Below, in pieces: positions 9,694 through 17,161 of a DNA stretch of 64,000 bases. Every line of letters begins with the position of its first letter. Position 1 is the first letter of the stretch. The stretch comes from CAINVV01 sp038323575. Its GTDB lineage: Bacteria > Bacteroidota > Bacteroidia > Bacteroidales > Prolixibacteraceae. The position numbers were made by a program, and so were the translations under genes. The DNA lies in the NCBI GenBank assembly GCA_038323575.1, contig JBBQHB010000013.1, positions 12,235-76,234 on the forward strand, read 5' to 3'. The notes beneath the pieces were generated by a model. That model had not been told where the DNA came from. It ran no database searches and was given only the letters and a program-made list of their open reading frames with translations.

Positions 9694-9712
9694 TCTAAGA
9701 TATTAATTCAAT

Positions 9713-10873
9713 ATGGCCGTAACTAAGCTACCGGGAACGAAGAAGAACGCCTTCGTAACGATGATGGAGATAGCAGAGGAGTATAAGGCAACAAACCTTG
9801 TAGATCCGATGTCTGGTCTTCCTTGTCCGGATGATTTGATCAACCTTGTTGACAAATACATGCGGGCGGGTAACAATGACTTTTCCCCCAGTGAAGGGGT
9901 TAAATCATTGAGAGAGCAGATTGTCTCCCTATTCAACCAACAGAACAAAACAGATTTTCAGGCAGAAACAGATGTGACCGTTACTGCCGGCCCTTCCCAG
10001 GCCATGTCGACCGCTATCACCACCTTTGTGAAAGAGGGAGATGAGGTGATTCTTTTTGAGCCTGTACAGGAATCATACGCCCAGCTTATCGAAATGACTG
10101 GAGGACGTCCGATCTACATCAACCTGAAGCATCCTGAATACCGGATCGACTGGGATGAGGTAAAGAAAACGGTAACGACCAAGACCAAGATGATCGTTAT
10201 CAACAATCCGCAGAATCCGATGGGACAGATTTTCAGTCCGGAAGATTTTGACCAGCTTAAACGGATGACCAATGGAACACGTCTCGTGATCCTCAGCTAC
10301 GAAATATTCGGCAATATCGTATACGACGGGCACAAATTCAACAGTGTCGCTTCCATACCCGAACTGGCCGCCAAGAGTCTGGTCGTCTCCTCCTTCGGAG
10401 CCATGTTCAACATCAACGGCTGGGGAATCGGTTACATAGCCGGTCCCGAAAAATTGATGGCCGAATACCGGAAAACACAGCAATACCAAGGGTTTAGTGT
10501 CAACACACCGGCCCAGTACGCGCTGGCCGAATATTTAAAACAGGGTCAGAACTTCAAAGAGATTAACTCATTCTACCAGAGCAAAAGGGATTATTTCATC
10601 GATCTGCTGACGGGGAGTAAATTCGAACTGGTTCCAACCAAATCAACAATCTACCAGTTGCTGGATTACAGTAAAATCTCCGACGAGCCCGATACGGAGT
10701 TTGTACTCCGGCTGGCCAAAGAGTACCAGGTTGCTACCATCCCCTTCTCCGCCTTCCAGCACGAGAAGACCAAGTTGCAGATGATCAGGATCTGTTTTGC
10801 CAAAACCAACGATTTGCTTGAAGAGGCTGCCTACCGGCTGAAGAATGTGCCGGTGAGCCTGAACAAAGGGTAG
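9713..10873 (+). CDS. Fold-type I aminotransferase-like protein lacking the PLP lysine
   Basis: A 386-aa protein with the full architecture of class I/II aminotransferases: AGPSQAMSTA and GDEVILFEP (residues about 83-112), NNPQNPMG (about 163) and the C-terminal IRICFAKTNDLLEEAA. However, the segment that should read SSFGKxxxxTGWK/RxGY reads SSFGAMFNINGWGIGY, so the Schiff-base lysine is alanine (codon gcc) and the following Arg/Lys is glycine. The DEVY motif that places the pyridine-binding Asp reads SYEIFG, with Asp replaced by Tyr. The protein cannot be a normal PLP aminotransferase and is probably a structural or regulatory pseudoenzyme. The frame is intact and it has its own promoter, so it is not a decaying gene. 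Confidence 0.85.
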   Translation: MAVTKLPGTKKNAFVTMMEIAEEYKATNLVDPMSGLPCPDDLINLVDKYMRAGNNDFSPSEGVKSLREQIVSLFNQQNKTDFQAETDVTVTAGPSQAMSTAITTFVKEGDEVILFEPVQESYAQLIEMTGGRPIYINLKHPEYRIDWDEVKKTVTTKTKMIVINNPQNPMGQIFSPEDFDQLKRMTNGTRLVILSYEIFGNIVYDGHKFNSVASIPELAAKSLVVSSFGAMFNINGWGIGYIAGPEKLMAEYRKTQQYQGFSVNTPAQYALAEYLKQGQNFKEINSFYQSKRDYFIDLLTGSKFELVPTKSTIYQLLDYSKISDEPDTEFVLRLAKEYQVATIPFSAFQHEKTKLQMIRICFAKTNDLLEEAAYRLKNVPVSLNKG

Positions 10874-11061
10874 AAAGTACTTAAAGTGACTAAAGTGATC
10901 TAAAGTGACTAAAGTACTTTAAGTCGGGGATTCCAAAATTGTAGCCTTAAGTTTTCAGGAGACTTTACCACATGCACAATTTTTGGGACCTGAATCCATC
11001 AAGCCGTCAGCATAACTTTAGACACTTTAGATCACTTTAGTCACTTTAGTCACTTTAAAAA
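10874..11061. repeat. Inverted pair of CTAAAGTGA arrays
   Basis: Directly after the stop at 10871-10873 lies a run of 9-bp units (CTAAAGTGA/CTAAAGTGATCT variants, about 10876-10923). About 90 bases later the complement (TCACTTTAG units, about 11014-11061) runs up to tRNA-Arg. The two arms form an imperfect inverted repeat of roughly 45 bp that could fold into a long hairpin. No gene lies in between. Confidence 0.85.
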
Positions 11062-11069
11062 TTTTATAT

Positions 11070-11141
11070 GGCCCTATAGTTCAAGGGATAGAACGGAAGT
11101 TTCCTAAACTTTAAATTCGCGTTCGAGTCGCGGTGGGGCTA
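11070..11141 (+). tRNA. tRNA-Arg (anticodon CCU)
   Basis: Full cloverleaf by eye: acceptor GGCCCTA/TGGGGCT (with G:U pairs), D stem GTTC/GAAC, anticodon stem GAAGT/ACTTT with loop TTCCTAA giving anticodon CCT (codon AGG), T stem TCGCG/CGCGG with loop TTCGAGT, discriminator A. The CCA end is not encoded. Confidence 0.93.
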
Positions 11142-11198
11142 CAAGGCTGCCGGACCCTTCGGGCCCGGCAGCTTCATTTTCAAATGGTTATAATATTT

Positions 11199-11471
11199 TC
11201 AAAATAGATCCGAATGTGTTCCGGTCCTGATTAAGCTTATATGTTTCTTACGCTCGTTCAAATCCCAAATTATAATCCAGTCGGGTAAAATGTGCGCATC
11301 CCAAAAGCCCAAATAATCACCTTTTAATTTGTGCGGTTTATAAGAGGGTGGAAGAAATCCATCTTTTTCTAATATTTTTACTGCCCTTTTAAGTAAATCA
11401 ACATTCAACCCTCTTTTTGAGCATTTTACAAAATCTTTGTTGAATTTATTGGTAGAATCAAGGCTGTACAT
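11199..11471 (-). CDS. YafQ/RelE-type ribonuclease toxin
   Basis: A 90-aa toxin of a type II toxin-antitoxin pair, expected to cleave mRNA on the ribosome. The catalytic residues of YafQ are in place: His47 (KPHKLKG), His60 and Asp64 (HILPDW), His86 and the terminal Phe90. The KLKGDYxGxWDAHI pattern is typical. The start overlaps the end of the antitoxin gene by 14 bases, the usual antitoxin-first order. Confidence 0.9.
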   Translation of the reverse strand: MYSLDSTNKFNKDFVKCSKRGLNVDLLKRAVKILEKDGFLPPSYKPHKLKGDYLGFWDAHILPDWIIIWDLNERKKHISLIRTGTHSDLF

Positions 11472-11682
11472 TTATCTTTTTGTCTAAATGCATGAAGAGT
11501 TCGTCCGAATTTTTGAATTTATTTACTTTACCCTCCCTTGAATCTTTCATTGCCTTTCTTGTTTCAAGGTTAGGTATTTCGGTTTTATTTATCTGTATAA
11601 ATTCTTCTCCTTCAAATATGCGAAGAAATTCTAACAGGCTTTTCCCTTTACTCGTCCTTTCATTAATTGTAATTGTTGTCAT
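11458..11682 (-). CDS. Antitoxin partner of the YafQ-like toxin
   Basis: A 74-aa protein starting MTTITINERTSKGKSLLEFL, resembling the short antitoxins found upstream of YafQ/RelE toxins in Bacteroidota. The N-terminal beta strand and helix would dimerise and bind DNA; the Lys-rich C-terminal half would wrap the toxin. The ATG at 11682 is preferred over an upstream in-frame start. Its role is inferred mainly from the overlap with the toxin. Confidence 0.8.
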   Translation of the reverse strand: MTTITINERTSKGKSLLEFLRIFEGEEFIQINKTEIPNLETRKAMKDSREGKVNKFKNSDELFMHLDKKINVQP

Positions 11683-11700
11683 GGTATGAAAATTATTGTA

Positions 11701-11708
11701 CAAATATA
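11701..11708 (-). promoter_or_regulatory. -7 box of the toxin-antitoxin operon
   Basis: On the minus strand TATATTTG (exact TAnnTTTG) lies 18 bases before the antitoxin ATG. Confidence 0.55.
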
Positions 11709-11762
11709 ACTCATTGCAATTCCAAAATGAACAACGTATAATTAAATTCCATCAAAATAAAT

Positions 11763-11770
11763 TAGTTTTG
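11763..11770 (+). promoter_or_regulatory. -7 box for the DUF2400 gene
   Basis: TAGTTTTG, exact TAnnTTTG, 19 bases before the start codon. Confidence 0.5.
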
Positions 11771-11789
11771 CAGCTTAAATATCAGTTAT

Positions 11790-12560
11790 TTGAACCCGAT
11801 TCCACCCGATATCAAAGAATTCCTCGATGAGAAGGCGCTTAAATACAACTCACCTGCATTCGTCGAAACGGATCCCATCAGCATCCCGCACGGTTTTGAT
11901 CGTAAAGAAGACATCGAAATCTCCGGCTTCCTCACCGCCTCCATCGCCTGGGGAAACCGGACCATGATCCTGAAAAATGCCAACAAAATGACGGAACTGA
12001 TGGACAATGCCCCCTATGATTTCGTGATGAACCACCGTGAAAAGGATCTAGAACGGTTCAAAGGCTTTGTCCACAGGACTTTTAACCCCGCAGACCTTGT
12101 TTATTTTATCGGAGCGCTGAAAAACATCTACGCCCGCCACGGCGGACTGGAAACCGTCTTCTCGGCCAACTGTTCCGCCACTTCAACCCGGCCCGCTGTC
12201 CAGGCGTTCAGGGATCTCTTCTTCATCCTGCCGCACGACCCGCGCACCCGCAAGCATGTCGCCAATCCGGCCCGGGGCTCTGCTGCGAAGAGGATCAACA
12301 TGTTCCTGCGGTGGATGGTGCGCAGCGACAACCGCGGGGTCGATTTCGGCATCTGGAAAGGAATTAAGCCATCACAGCTCTCCTGTCCGCTGGATGTCCA
12401 CTCCGGCAACGTAGCCCGGAAACTGGGGCTGCTGACACGCAGCCAAAACGACGCCAGGGCCCTCGACGAGCTGGATGCCCGCCTCCGCCTGATGGACCCG
12501 GACGATCCTGTTAAATATGATTTCGCGCTGTTCGGGTTGGGAGTGTTTGAGGGATTTTAG
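11790..12560 (+). CDS. TIGR02757/DUF2400 family protein
   Basis: A 256-aa protein of a family widespread in Bacteroidota with no established function. Characteristic segments are DPISIPHGFDRKEDIEISGF, AxIAWGNRxMILKNA, KRINMFLRWMVRSDNRGVDFGIW and LDVHSGNVARKLGLLTR, the last two reminiscent of helix-hairpin-helix glycosylase folds. The start is a TTG, supported by the -7 box 19 bases upstream and by the typical N-terminus. It stands alone between a toxin-antitoxin pair and the fic gene. Confidence 0.85.
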   Translation: MNPIPPDIKEFLDEKALKYNSPAFVETDPISIPHGFDRKEDIEISGFLTASIAWGNRTMILKNANKMTELMDNAPYDFVMNHREKDLERFKGFVHRTFNPADLVYFIGALKNIYARHGGLETVFSANCSATSTRPAVQAFRDLFFILPHDPRTRKHVANPARGSAAKRINMFLRWMVRSDNRGVDFGIWKGIKPSQLSCPLDVHSGNVARKLGLLTRSQNDARALDELDARLRLMDPDDPVKYDFALFGLGVFEGF

Positions 12561-12603
12561 AAGCCTGTGCGGAATTACCCTTGTTTAAGATGCTATGCTT
12601 TAT

Positions 12604-12629
12604 TTTAATGGAAATTATTTTCCATTAAA
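12604..12629. promoter_or_regulatory. Inverted-repeat operator upstream of fic
   Basis: Perfect 11-bp arms TTTAATGGAAA / TTTCCATTAAA around the 4-base spacer TTAT. A third half-site, TTTAATGGAAA at 12676-12686, overlaps the start of the fic gene. The position just upstream of the -7 box fits an operator for the AbiEi-like N-terminal domain of the Fic protein; that link is inference. Confidence 0.75.
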
Positions 12630-12653
12630 GACGTTTTGGTAGAATTTATTTAG

Positions 12654-12661
12654 TAGCTTTG
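12654..12661 (+). promoter_or_regulatory. -7 box for fic
   Basis: TAGCTTTG, exact TAnnTTTG, ten bases before the ATG at 12671. A TTTTG at 12634-12638 could be the -33 element but the spacing (15) is short. Confidence 0.5.
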
Positions 12662-12670
12662 CATATTAAC

Positions 12671-14167
12671 ATGCATTTAATGGAAAATATTTTACCTATT
12701 CATCTTCAAGAAGTCATCTTTTCTTCCAGCAACTCTTCCCGAAGCAAGCAAATTTCGGGAATGGAAAAAACCGGAAAGCTGAGAAAGATAGCCGCCCGTA
12801 TTTATACATCCAATTTTTCCGATACGACTGAATCGATCATCCGGAGGAACCTATTCATCATATTGGGAAAGTTGTACCCGGGTTCCATGCTCAGTCACCG
12901 ATCAGCCCTTGAGTTTCAGCCCACATCGGCCGGACATATTTTCCTGACCTATTCCTACACCAGGAAAATTGACATTCCCGGCATTACCATACGATTCCAG
13001 GAAGGTCCCGGCCCCATAGAAGGCGACCATAAATTTTCAGGTGAACTTTACACTTCCCAATTGGAAAGAGCATTGTTGGAAAACCTGCAGGTGAGCCGCC
13101 AGCTGGGGGCCGAATCCAAAACATTGACATTATCTGAAATTGAAGACCGGCTGGAAAAAGTGATCCGCATAAAAGGTGAAGCCGGGCTGAACGAACTTAG
13201 GGACAAATCAAGGGAAATAGCAGCAAAACTTGACATGGGAAAAGAGTTTGAAAAATTGAACAAACTCATCAGCGCCCTGCTTACCACGCATCCGTCAAAA
13301 ATATTGTCTTCGCCGCATGCGGCAGCGAGGGCATTTGGCAATCCCTATGATCCATCCAGACTGCCACTGTTTGAAAAACTGTTTGTGGAACTCAAACAAC
13401 AGGAGTTTAAGGATCTGCCGGATTCAAACATCAGCAATCGGTCATTCAGAAATTTTGCTTTTTTTGAAGCCTACTTTTCCAATTATATCGAAGGGACTGA
13501 GTTTGAACTGGAAGAGGCAAAACAAATCATAGAAACGGATACTCCAATGCCTACCAGGGATGAAGACTCACACGATATACTCGGCACCTACAAACTTGTC
13601 AGCAACAAACAAGAGATGAGTGTTGTACCCAACAACGCCGAACAACTGTTGGAGATACTCCTTTACCGGCATTACATTTTGATGGGGGCAAGAATTTCTA
13701 AAAATCCCGGGCAGTTTAAGGACAAAAACAACCGGGTAGGTGATACTTTTTTTGTGGAGCATTCGCTGGTAAAAGGCACACTCATGAAAGGATTTGATTT
13801 TTACCAGGCATTGGCAAATCCTTTTGCCAGGGCTGCCTACATAATGTTCCTGATCAGTGAAGTTCACCCGTTTTTGGACGGCAACGGTCGGATTGCCAGG
13901 ATCATGATGAATGCTGAACTGGTAAAACAAGGGCAAACCAAAATCATTATTCCGACAGTTTACAGGGATGACTATATTGGCGTTTTAAGAAGGTTAACGC
14001 GGCAGCAAGATCCGGCAGCTTATGTACGAATGCTGCAGCGGGCACAGGATTTTAGTTCGACCATCAAAGGTGATGACATCGACCAGATGGAAAGACACCT
14101 GAAAGCATGTAATGCTTTTAAAGAACATGACCATGCCAGGCTGAAAATAATTGGATTGGATGATTGA
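12671..14167 (+). CDS. Fic domain protein with AbiEi-like N-terminus
   Basis: About 498 aa. The C-terminal half is a Fic domain, the fold that transfers AMP or other groups from nucleotides to proteins: HPFLDGNGRIAR (catalytic His at about residue 399). The autoinhibitory motif [S/T]xxxE[G/N] is present N-terminal of it as SNYIEG (about 270), so this is an inhibition-helix-before-core (class II) Fic protein. Residues about 15-90 (ISGMEKTGKLRKIAARIY ... YPGSMLSHRSALEF) resemble the winged-helix start of AbiEi antitoxins. Preceded by an inverted-repeat operator. Start: ATG 12671 or 12680, both better than a TTG at 12659. Confidence 0.88.
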   Translation: MHLMENILPIHLQEVIFSSSNSSRSKQISGMEKTGKLRKIAARIYTSNFSDTTESIIRRNLFIILGKLYPGSMLSHRSALEFQPTSAGHIFLTYSYTRKIDIPGITIRFQEGPGPIEGDHKFSGELYTSQLERALLENLQVSRQLGAESKTLTLSEIEDRLEKVIRIKGEAGLNELRDKSREIAAKLDMGKEFEKLNKLISALLTTHPSKILSSPHAAARAFGNPYDPSRLPLFEKLFVELKQQEFKDLPDSNISNRSFRNFAFFEAYFSNYIEGTEFELEEAKQIIETDTPMPTRDEDSHDILGTYKLVSNKQEMSVVPNNAEQLLEILLYRHYILMGARISKNPGQFKDKNNRVGDTFFVEHSLVKGTLMKGFDFYQALANPFARAAYIMFLISEVHPFLDGNGRIARIMMNAELVKQGQTKIIIPTVYRDDYIGVLRRLTRQQDPAAYVRMLQRAQDFSSTIKGDDIDQMERHLKACNAFKEHDHARLKIIGLDD

Positions 14168-14213
14168 AAAATGCCTGAAGTGCTGTGAACCGGAAATGCT
14201 TACCCTGCCCGCC

Positions 14214-14246
14214 CCGCTGGCGCGGATTACAAATCCGCACCAGCGG
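14214..14246. repeat. Palindromic intergenic repeat
   Basis: Stem of CCGCTGG + GCGGATT with one internal mismatch around the loop ACA. The same GCGGATTACAAATCCGC core recurs at 19730 and in variant form at 15080 and 19568. No T run follows on the plus strand, so it is a dispersed repeat rather than a plain terminator. Confidence 0.8.
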
Positions 14247-14318
14247 CGGCCCCCATCATTTTGAAAACCAATTTCTTTATTCTACCTTAGGAGTCCCTTT
14301 AACCTAAACATCTATTCC

Positions 14319-15065
14319 ATGGCACTCATCAAAGTCGGATCGATGAACAATTTTGCGGTTACTGCCAACGAGGGCGCAAAAAGTGAAATGCCGTTTTTAA
14401 AAAGAATCAATACCTTTTCTGCCCTGAAAGAAATCTCCCGCACCTTTCCGCCCGGCTCATTTGAACTGATCACTTCCAAAGACAAGCGGGGCATCGGGCT
14501 GAATAGCCTTACCCTCACCGAAGGCTTTGAAGGGTTCATGCAGAAATTCCTGCACCCTGACGATGACATCTGTTTTATCGCCTGGGTATGGGACCTGAGC
14601 GGAAAGCCTGTCAGCCAATACCCGTGTGCGCCGGCCGATTGTCTGGATGTGATCATCCCGGTGCGGGCCGGAAACCTGCGTGAATTTACCGGACATGGAA
14701 CCGAACTGTTCCCGAAGCGGAAAGTCACGGGCGGAATGGCCGTCCGCATACAGCTGTGGGAATCCGACCAGCAAGAGCGGGATTTCGGAAAACTCCTCTC
14801 CGACACAGCAGCCGCCATCCAGACCTCCGAACTGAACAACCTGTTGTCGCAGGTCTCACTGACAAAAAGGGTAACAGGAACCGCCATCACCCTGATCCGG
14901 GAAGCCTCCGACGGACTCGCCGGACTTATCGGCACCATCCTCCAAAAAAACGGCGACGATTGTGTCGATTTCTTCGAAGGATACTATGCCGCCGACCAGA
15001 AATGGGTGCCCGGTACAGAGACGTACCAGGGTAATGCATCGGTGGTGACGCTGAACAAATATTAA
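14319..15065 (+). CDS. Unknown 248-aa protein, tandem paralog A
   Basis: Not recognised as a characterised family. No signal peptide and no membrane segments; the N-terminal ~150 residues look beta-rich (FIAWVWDLSG, VIIPV, VTGGMAVRIQLWESD), followed by helices (residues 155-210) and a C-terminal stretch VDFFEGYYAADQKWVPG...VVTLNKY. Its neighbour at 15243 is a close paralog of the same length, and a stump of a third copy follows. The fold might be a C2-like beta sandwich, but this is a guess. Each copy has its own leader, so they are probably separately transcribed. Confidence 0.8.
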   Translation: MALIKVGSMNNFAVTANEGAKSEMPFLKRINTFSALKEISRTFPPGSFELITSKDKRGIGLNSLTLTEGFEGFMQKFLHPDDDICFIAWVWDLSGKPVSQYPCAPADCLDVIIPVRAGNLREFTGHGTELFPKRKVTGGMAVRIQLWESDQQERDFGKLLSDTAAAIQTSELNNLLSQVSLTKRVTGTAITLIREASDGLAGLIGTILQKNGDDCVDFFEGYYAADQKWVPGTETYQGNASVVTLNKY

Positions 15066-15074
15066 AAAACCTTT

Positions 15075-15170
15075 CTGGTGCGGATTTGCCCCCCGGCTTC
15101 GCTTGGGGACCGTCCGCGCCCCCCAGGTATTGGATTTCAATCCAAAAAAACTCTTTGTTCAACTCAAAAA
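15075..15170. repeat. Partial copy of the intergenic repeat
   Basis: Contains CTGGTGCGGATTTG, TTGGATTTCAATCC and CTTTGTTCAACTCAAAAAC, diverged counterparts of segments of the repeats at 16.8 and 19.6 kb. Confidence 0.6.
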
Positions 15171-15242
15171 CATCCATCCATCTTTTAAAACTCATTTTTT
15201 TAAATCTAACTTCGTGGATATCATCACCTAAAAATCAATACC

Positions 15243-15989
15243 ATGGCACTCATCAAAGTTGGAACCCTTAACAATTTTGCGGTTACTGCCAACGAAACTG
15301 CAAAAAAACAACTACCATGCTTAAAAGGCATCACCACCTTTTCTGCCCTGAATGAACTCTCCCGCGCCGTTTCACCCGGCTCATTCGACCTGATCACTTC
15401 CAAAAACAAACGCGGCATTGGCCTGAAGAGCCTTACCCTAACGAAAGGTTTCGAAGGTTTCCTGCAAAAATTCCTGCACCGCACCAACGACATCTATTTT
15501 ATCGCCTGGGTTTGGGATCTGAGCGGTCAGCCCGTCTGCCAATATCCCGGCGCCGGGGCGAATGTGCAGGATGTGATCATTCCGGTAAGCGTCGGCAATG
15601 TGCGTGAATTTATCGGACAGGGAATTAACCTGTTCCCCAAACGGAATATCACAGGCGGCATCGCCATCCGGATACAGCTGTGGGAATCCGACCGGAAAGA
15701 GCGGAATTTCGGCAAAGTCCTCTCCGACACGGCCGATGCAATCCAAAAGTCTGAGCTGAACAACCTGCTCTCGGCTGTCTCCCTGTTAACCGGCGTTCCG
15801 GGAGCGACCATCACCCTGATAAAGGAAGCCTCCGTCGAACTGGCCAAAGTTATCGGCACCATCCTCCAAAAAAACGGCGACGATTACGTCGATTTCTTCG
15901 AAGGATACTATGCCGCCGACCAGAAATGGGTACCCGGCGCAGAGACCTACCAGGGGAATGCGTCGGTGGTGACGCTGAATAAATATTGA
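15243..15989 (+). CDS. Unknown 248-aa protein, tandem paralog B
   Basis: Same length and clearly homologous to the gene at 14319 along its whole length (identical MALIKVG start, FIAWVWDLSG, IQLWESD, FEGYYAADQKWVPG, NASVVTLNKY end), with changes concentrated in the middle. Such a tandem pair with separate 5' leaders suggests duplication and possible diversification. Function unknown. Confidence 0.8.
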   Translation: MALIKVGTLNNFAVTANETAKKQLPCLKGITTFSALNELSRAVSPGSFDLITSKNKRGIGLKSLTLTKGFEGFLQKFLHRTNDIYFIAWVWDLSGQPVCQYPGAGANVQDVIIPVSVGNVREFIGQGINLFPKRNITGGIAIRIQLWESDRKERNFGKVLSDTADAIQKSELNNLLSAVSLLTGVPGATITLIKEASVELAKVIGTILQKNGDDYVDFFEGYYAADQKWVPGAETYQGNASVVTLNKY

Positions 15990-16024
15990 AGAACGCTGCT
16001 GGTGCGGATTTGGGGTCGGAGCAT

Positions 16025-16058
16025 TGGGTGCCGCGATTTCCAATCGCGGATTGAACGG
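16025..16058. repeat. 34-bp repeat, copy 1 (contains palindrome)
   Basis: Contains the palindrome CCGCGATT-TCC-AATCGCGG. Its exact reverse complement (34/34) lies at 21618-21651. Confidence 0.85.
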
Positions 16059-16141
16059 GAGACCGGAGGACAGGACGACAGGGGAACGGAGAGACACAAC
16101 AGGAGGCGACCCTGTGTGATCGTCCGGAGACTGAGGACTGC
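16051..16141 (+). repeat. Degenerate GACTGGAC-type array after paralog B
   Basis: Runs of GGAGACCGGAGGACAGGACG and GTCCGGAGACTGAGGACTG resemble the 3'-end arrays found elsewhere in the window, in the sense orientation of paralog B, but are eroded. Confidence 0.45.
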
Positions 16142-16252
16142 AACGATTGCATCGGTTTCTCCGAAATATTCTATGCCGCCGACCGGAAATGGATGCCTGG
16201 GGAAGAGACTTATGCAGAGAATTCGGCGGTGGTGGCGCTGGACAAGTATTGA
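16136..16252 (+). pseudogene. C-terminal remnant of a third 248-aa paralog
   Basis: Reads DCNDCIGFSEIFYAADRKWM, then PGEETY and ending SAVVALDKY-stop, matching the last ~38 residues of the two genes upstream (DDYVDFFEGYYAADQKWVPG...). Nothing recognisable of the rest remains; repeat DNA takes its place. Confidence 0.85.
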
Positions 16253-16271
16253 AGAATCCCGCTGAACCAAC

Positions 16272-16304
16272 TTTGTTAGTGAGGATTATTTTTTTGTAAC
16301 TTTG
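16272..16304 (+). promoter_or_regulatory. Bacteroidota promoter (TTTG-N21-TAACTTTG)
   Basis: TTTG at 16272-16275 and TAACTTTG at 16297-16304 with 21-base spacing, 14 bases before the small antitoxin-like gene. Confidence 0.65.
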
Positions 16305-16318
16305 GGAAAAGACAATTT

Positions 16319-16564
16319 ATGACTGTTTCAGAATTAAAACTTAAGATTTCCCGGCAAATTGATTCTTTGGAGAAGAACCGTTTGGAGGAACTCTATGGCG
16401 TATTAATCAACTTCATTAACGGACAAAAGGAAATTGGGGACTGGGAAAAATTAACTGACGAACAAAGGCAGGGAATAATTCATGCAATAGATGAAATAGA
16501 TGCCGGGAAGGGTATTCCCCATGAACATGTAATGGCCGAAACCCGGAAAAAATATTTATCTTGA
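16319..16564 (+). CDS. Antitoxin-like protein (orphan)
   Basis: An 81-aa protein. The first half is helical (LKLKISRQIDSLEKNRLEELYGVLINFI); the second half, WEKLTDEQRQGIIHAIDEIDAGKGIPHEHVMAE, is the pattern of Bacteroidota antitoxins encoded upstream of RelE/ParE toxins. The frame after it contains only the C-terminal end of such a toxin, so the antitoxin is probably an orphan that may still bind its operator. Confidence 0.75.
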   Translation: MTVSELKLKISRQIDSLEKNRLEELYGVLINFINGQKEIGDWEKLTDEQRQGIIHAIDEIDAGKGIPHEHVMAETRKKYLS

Positions 16565-16665
16565 CAAAACACAACGCTCTTTTCTACCGTGAAGCAAAGG
16601 ATAAAATTGACATCCTAAGGATATTTGACACCCGTCAGGATCCAAAAAGACTTGATTTCAAATAA
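16561..16665 (+). pseudogene. Remnant of a RelE/ParE-type toxin (C-terminal end only)
   Basis: The frame starting at 16561 reads NALFYREAKDKIDILRIFDT then RQDPKRLDFK-stop, the characteristic last strands of ParE/RelE toxins (Y-R-x-x-x-D-K-I-x-I-L-R-I-F-D-T-R-Q-x-P). The N-terminal two thirds are missing; it directly follows the antitoxin gene, consistent with an internal deletion. Confidence 0.75.
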
Positions 16666-16690
16666 ATCCAACCCGGATATCGCCGGGGTT

Positions 16691-16757
16691 TTACCGCGTA
16701 GCGGTTGAACTATTGTAGGAAAATGATGTGTCAGGATCCATTTACCGCGTAGCGGTT
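16691..16757. repeat. Two direct copies of a 16-bp palindromic unit
   Basis: TTACCGCGTAGCGGTT at 16691-16706 and again at 16742-16757; the core ACCGC-GTA-GCGGT is an inverted repeat. Related CCGCxxAGCGG cores occur at 30269-30280 and 49937-49946. Confidence 0.75.
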
Positions 16758-16814
16758 AAAGAGAAGATAATAACCGATAAACCGCCGCCGGTGCGTATTG
16801 GCCATCCAAAAAAC

Positions 16815-16931
16815 CTGTTTGTTCAGTTCAAAAACAAGGACCGGCAGGGTGCATAATTTATAAAACGATCCGGACTCTTTTACTGAAATTACAAAAATGG
16901 GATTATAAATCCCCGGTCTGCGGGGCGCGGA
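16815..16931. repeat. Long intergenic direct repeat, copy 1
   Basis: About 117 bp, nearly identical to 19619-19734 and in the same orientation (starts CTGTTTGTT, ends CGGGGCGCGGA). The two copies bracket the cassette at 16983-19495. Weaker similarity extends a further ~20 bp to the left. Confidence 0.9.
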
Positions 16932-16982
16932 TGGTCCCCGAGCGTAGCCGAGGGGCAAAGTCGCACCAGCTGAGGTTGATGT

Positions 16983-17150
16983 TTATTCATCATCAACCCA
17001 AAAAGTGTATTTACAATCATTTGAAAGACAATTGTGCAGAGCAGTTTTTATTTGTGAATTGATAATCTCACAAGAAAATTTAGTTCTTGCACCACATTTA
17101 GGACAAGTTGTCGGCTGGTCTCCGATAAGAAAAATATCAAAATTTTTCAT
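16983..17150 (-). CDS. Small zinc-ribbon-like protein
   Basis: A 55-aa protein with CPKCGART (Cys pair, residues about 16-19) and a second region LHNCLSNDCKYTFWVDD (second Cys pair), the layout of a single zinc ribbon. Function unknown. It begins 11 bases after the gene at 17162 ends and is the last gene of the cassette headed by the DUF2075 protein. ATG at 17150 chosen over an upstream TTG. Confidence 0.6.
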   Translation of the reverse strand: MKNFDIFLIGDQPTTCPKCGARTKFSCEIINSQIKTALHNCLSNDCKYTFWVDDE

Positions 17151-17161
17151 TCCTGAGATCC

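Noticed and set aside
9713..10873. Ordinary aminotransferase call
   Set aside because: The PLP lysine and Asp are absent in the sequence, so an enzymatic label would be unsupported.
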